The position numbers and the translations under genes were made by a program. Below the pieces are notes generated by a model. It saw only the letters and a list, made by a program, of their open reading frames with translations, was not told where the DNA came from and did not search any database. Below, piece after piece: positions 7,599 to 10,002 of a stretch of DNA of 10,002 bases (position 1 is the stretch's first letter; every line of letters begins with the position of its first letter). This stretch comes from an uncultured Porphyromonadaceae bacterium (GTDB taxonomy: Bacteria > Bacteroidota > Bacteroidia > Bacteroidales > Muribaculaceae), in the NCBI GenBank assembly GCA_900555165.1, contig USKE01000055.1, forward strand, positions 1-10,002. The letters are read 5' to 3'.

Positions 7599-9497
7599 AT
7601 GAGAAAATGGCGTGTTGAGGACAGCGCCGAGCTCTACAACATAGCAGGTTGGGGCCGGCAGTATTTCTCAATCAACGACAAGGGCCACGTGGTGGTGCGC
7701 CCCCGCGAGGGTTTCGCCGGGGTCGATCTGCGCGAGGTCATGGACGAGCTTCAGCTCAAGGATATCACAGCCCCCGTGCTGTTGCGTTTCCCCGACATAC
7801 TCGACAACCGCGTCGAGAAGATATCGAACTGTTTCAACCGTGCCGCCGAAGAGTATGGCTATCAGGCCAACAGTTTCCTGATCTACCCGATCAAGGTGAA
7901 CCAGATGCGCCCGGTGGTAGAGGAGATCGTGACCCACGGCAAAAAGTTCAACATCGGCCTTGAGGCCGGGTCAAAGCCCGAGCTGCATGCCGTGCTTGCC
8001 ACAAACATCGCCGAGAACGCGCTGATAATCTGCAACGGCTATAAGGACCAGAACTATGTGGAACTGGCGCTGCTTGCCCACAAGATGGGGCGCCGCATCA
8101 TACTCGTGGTCGAGAAACCGAGTGAGCTGCGCACAATCTACAGCGTGGCCAAGCGGCTGAAGATCACCCCCTCGATCGGCATACGCATCAAGCTCGCCAA
8201 CTCGGGTTCCGGGAAATGGGAGGAGTCGGGCGGCGACCAGTCGAAGTTCGGCCTCAACTCCTCTGAGCTTCTGCAGGCCATAGACTTCCTCGAAAAGCAT
8301 GAGATGATGTCGTGGCTCAAGCTGATACATTTCCATATCGGCAGCCAGATCACCAAGATACGCCGCATAAAGAACGCCCTGCGCGAGGCGATGCAGTTCT
8401 ATGTTCAGCTTTCGAAGATGGGATTCGATATCGAATATGTGGATATCGGCGGCGGCCTGGGGGTGGATTACGACGGCACACGCTCGTCGGCCTCCGAGAG
8501 TTCGATGAACTACTCGATACAGGAGTATGCCAACGACGCGGTATATTCTATCGTTGACGCCTGCACCAAAAACGACCTCAAACAGCCCAACATCGTCACC
8601 GAGAGCGGCCGGTCGCTTACGGCGCATCACTCGATGCTGGTGTTCGATGTGCTTGAGACGACATCGCTCCCCTCATGGCGCGACTCCGAGGAGCTTACCG
8701 GCGACGAACATGAGCTTGTCAGGGAGCTTTACGAAATCTGGGACAAGCTTGACGAACGCCGCCTTTTCGAGAGCTGGCACGACGCGCAGCAGATTCGCGA
8801 AGAGGCCCTTGACATGTTCTCGCTCGGCATAATCGACCTGCGCACGCGCGCCCTCACCGAGAAACTGTTCTGGGAAATTGCCCGTGAGGTCGCCTCGCTG
8901 GGAGCCCAGATGAAACACCCGCCCGAGGAACTGCGCAAGATCTCGAAGATGCTGCCCGACAAGTATTTCTGCAACTTCTCGCTGTTCCAGTCGCTGCCCG
9001 ACAGCTGGGCCATAGACCAGATTTTCCCGATCATGCCGCTGTCGCGCCTCGACGAGAAACCCACTCGCCGCGCCACCCTGCAGGACATGACCTGCGACTC
9101 CGACGGCAAGATAAACCACTTCATCTCACCCCAGGGACTGTCGTCATCGCTTCCGGTGCATGCCCTCAAGCCGGGCGAACCCTACTATCTGGGCGTCTTC
9201 CTGGTGGGTGCCTACCAGGAGATTCTCGGCGACATGCACAACCTCTTCGGCGACACCAACGCCGTGCACATCACCTGCTACAAAGACCACTACGAGATCG
9301 ACCAGGTGATTGACGGCGAAACCGTGGCCGAGGTTCTCGACTACGTGCAGTTCAACCCCAAGAAACTGGTGCGCAACGTCGAGGGCTGGGTCACAAAGGC
9401 CATGAAAGAGGGCCGCATCACCCCCGACGAGGGCCGCGAGTTCCTTTCCACCTACCGCTCGGGCCTCTACGGCTACACCTATCTGGAAAAAGACTGA
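7599..9497 (+). CDS. speA: Biosynthetic arginine decarboxylase SpeA
   Basis: SpeA converts L-arginine to agmatine and CO2, the first step of the agmatine route to putrescine and (carboxy)spermidine. The 632-residue length is normal for this alanine-racemase-fold, pyridoxal-phosphate enzyme. The cofactor lysine is Lys99 in IYPIKVNQMRPV. HFHIGSQI (244-251), the phosphate-binding GGGLGVDYDGT (284-294) and ESGRSLTAHHS (335 onward) build the rest of the barrel site. The inserted helical region (about 355-460) and QDMTCDSDGKI with Cys500/Asp501, the active-site pair given by the neighbouring subunit, mark it as SpeA rather than LysA or a small ornithine decarboxylase. MRKWRVEDSAELYNI at 7599 is the usual family start. 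The gap to the gene upstream is 50 bases, so it may be transcribed by read-through or from a weak promoter there. No other polyamine genes lie in the window. Confidence 0.97.
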   Translation: MRKWRVEDSAELYNIAGWGRQYFSINDKGHVVVRPREGFAGVDLREVMDELQLKDITAPVLLRFPDILDNRVEKISNCFNRAAEEYGYQANSFLIYPIKVNQMRPVVEEIVTHGKKFNIGLEAGSKPELHAVLATNIAENALIICNGYKDQNYVELALLAHKMGRRIILVVEKPSELRTIYSVAKRLKITPSIGIRIKLANSGSGKWEESGGDQSKFGLNSSELLQAIDFLEKHEMMSWLKLIHFHIGSQITKIRRIKNALREAMQFYVQLSKMGFDIEYVDIGGGLGVDYDGTRSSASESSMNYSIQEYANDAVYSIVDACTKNDLKQPNIVTESGRSLTAHHSMLVFDVLETTSLPSWRDSEELTGDEHELVRELYEIWDKLDERRLFESWHDAQQIREEALDMFSLGIIDLRTRALTEKLFWEIAREVASLGAQMKHPPEELRKISKMLPDKYFCNFSLFQSLPDSWAIDQIFPIMPLSRLDEKPTRRATLQDMTCDSDGKINHFISPQGLSSSLPVHALKPGEPYYLGVFLVGAYQEILGDMHNLFGDTNAVHITCYKDHYEIDQVIDGETVAEVLDYVQFNPKKLVRNVEGWVTKAMKEGRITPDEGREFLSTYRSGLYGYTYLEKD

Positions 9498-9509
9498 GCC
9501 GCCAGCCGG

Positions 9510-9635
9510 GCACGGTTATGCGAGGCATGCGGGTTGTGTAACTTATGAGGGTTATGTAACTTATGTAACTTATGTAACTTATGTGGGTTATGTGGCTTAT
9601 GTAACTTATGTAACTTATGTGGCTTATGTGGGGTG
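9510..9635 (+). repeat. 9-bp tandem repeat array downstream of speA
   Basis: Fourteen 9-base units fit in one register. The core consensus TGTAACTTA occurs exactly at 9537, 9555, 9564, 9573, 9600 and 9609. Variants TGTGGGTTA (9582) and TGTGGCTTA (9591, 9618) differ at two or three central bases. TGAGGGTTA is at 9546, and weaker units are at both ends (9510, 9519, 9528 and 9627). Decay towards the edges and exact copies in the middle are typical of a growing and shrinking microsatellite-like tract. It starts 13 bases after the speA stop codon. Copy number may vary between strains, and short-read assemblies may miscount it. Confidence 0.9.
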
Positions 9636-9680
9636 AGGGGCGGCCATAAGGGCTGTGTGTTAAAGTGGTTTGGTCCCGCC

Positions 9681-9727
9681 GGCGAGCTTCAGCTCGCCTT
9701 CCTCAGCCGCGTCTCGGCTCGCCTTCC
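9681..9727. repeat. Palindromic GC-rich intergenic element with internal direct repeat
   Basis: A perfect 7-bp stem GGCGAGC/GCTCGCC with loop TTCA spans 9681-9698, and a second hairpin AGCCG/CGGCT spans 9705-9719. The 11-mer GCTCGCCTTCC occurs at 9692-9702 and again at 9717-9727, 25 bases apart, with TC and one purine before each copy. The left arm GGCGAGC can thus pair with either copy. No U-run follows, so it is not a standard terminator. It could be a REP-like interspersed element or a leader structure for truA, whose ATG is 50 bases further on. Confidence 0.7.
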
Positions 9728-9777
9728 GGTGCCCTCAGGTGTCATTTTCGCGGCTTTTCAGCCATCTTGTTTATTAT

Positions 9778-10002
9778 ATGCGTGTTTTCATAAAACTGGC
9801 TTACAGAGGTGATGCGTTTCACGGCTGGCAGCGCCAGCCTGATGCCATGTCGGTGCAGCAGCTCCTCGAAGAGGCGCTGTCGACCATCCTGCGACGCCCC
9901 ATGGCCGTCACCGGCGCCGGGCGCACGGATGCCGGCGTGAACGCCTCGGAAATGTTCGCCCACTGCGACCTGCCCGAGACACATCCCCCTTTCGACCGGC
10001 TC
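9778..10002 (+). CDS. truA: tRNA pseudouridine synthase A (N-terminal part)
   Basis: TruA changes uridines 38-40 in the anticodon arm of tRNAs to pseudouridine. The first 75 residues are visible and the gene runs off the right edge. MRVFIKLAYRGDAFHGWQRQ is the family's first strand and loop. VQQLLEEALSTIL follows, then the catalytic motif GAGRTDAGVNA with Asp51 as the nucleophile. Many family members have VHA where this one has VNA. The ATG at 9778 fits the family start. The sequence just before it (tcttgtttattat) is AT-rich, but no good TAnnTTTG box or Shine-Dalgarno sequence was found, so the promoter is unclear. The preceding gap holds the tandem array and palindromic element. Confidence 0.95.
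   Translation, partial: MRVFIKLAYRGDAFHGWQRQPDAMSVQQLLEEALSTILRRPMAVTGAGRTDAGVNASEMFAHCDLPETHPPFDRL

Noticed and set aside
7971..8630. 219-residue minus-strand frame opposite speA
   Set aside because: It is a shadow of the well-conserved speA coding frame, with no recognisable domain.
9537..9635. CRISPR array or clustered promoter boxes in the 9-bp repeat tract
   Set aside because: The units are contiguous with no spacers and far too short for CRISPR. TAACTTAT differs from the TAnnTTTG box at two positions and there are no TTTG boxes upstream.
9742..9984. 80-residue minus-strand frame opposite truA
   Set aside because: It overlaps the conserved TruA N-terminus and has no family resemblance or promoter.

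Overview
This 10 kb window looks like the chromosome of a GC-rich member of the Bacteroidota, most likely order Bacteroidales (a gut or oral relative of Muribaculaceae, Barnesiella or Alistipes). Four things point that way: Bacteroidota-type promoter elements (TAnnTTTG at -7), almost no Shine-Dalgarno sequences, a BspA-like leucine-rich-repeat protein with a type IX-secretion-like tail, and a large biosynthetic SpeA arginine decarboxylase. The family assignment is inference. All convincing genes are on the plus strand. No tRNA, rRNA, insertion sequence, phage gene or CRISPR array was seen.

Bases 3-4170 hold the end of a compact SUF iron-sulfur cluster assembly operon, sufB (5' end cut off by the window), sufC, sufD and sufS, with gaps of only 5-27 bases. 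SufB, SufC and SufD form the ATP-dependent scaffold and SufS supplies sulfur from cysteine. No SufE or SufU sulfur-transfer partner lies between sufB and the next promoter. SufD ends in an unusual CxxCxxC tail.

Bases 4171-5947 hold a clear Bacteroidota promoter, a 77-residue DUF2007 protein, and a neurotransmitter:sodium symporter family transporter that is probably co-transcribed with it. A hairpin begins at the transporter stop codon and may end the transcript.

Bases 5948-7548 hold a probable promoter with a leader of about 110 bases and a secreted BspA-like leucine-rich-repeat protein. Bases 7599-9497 encode SpeA, which starts polyamine synthesis by making agmatine from arginine.

The 280-base gap at 9498-9777 is the most unusual non-coding part. 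It holds a 9-bp tandem repeat array of about 14 units, degenerate at its edges, followed by a GC-rich palindromic element with a 25-bp internal direct repeat. The window ends inside truA, the tRNA pseudouridine synthase gene. Apart from this gap the region is ordinary housekeeping and surface-protein gene content. I did not find a convincing new multi-gene system; the repeat gap and the SufD tail are the best leads.
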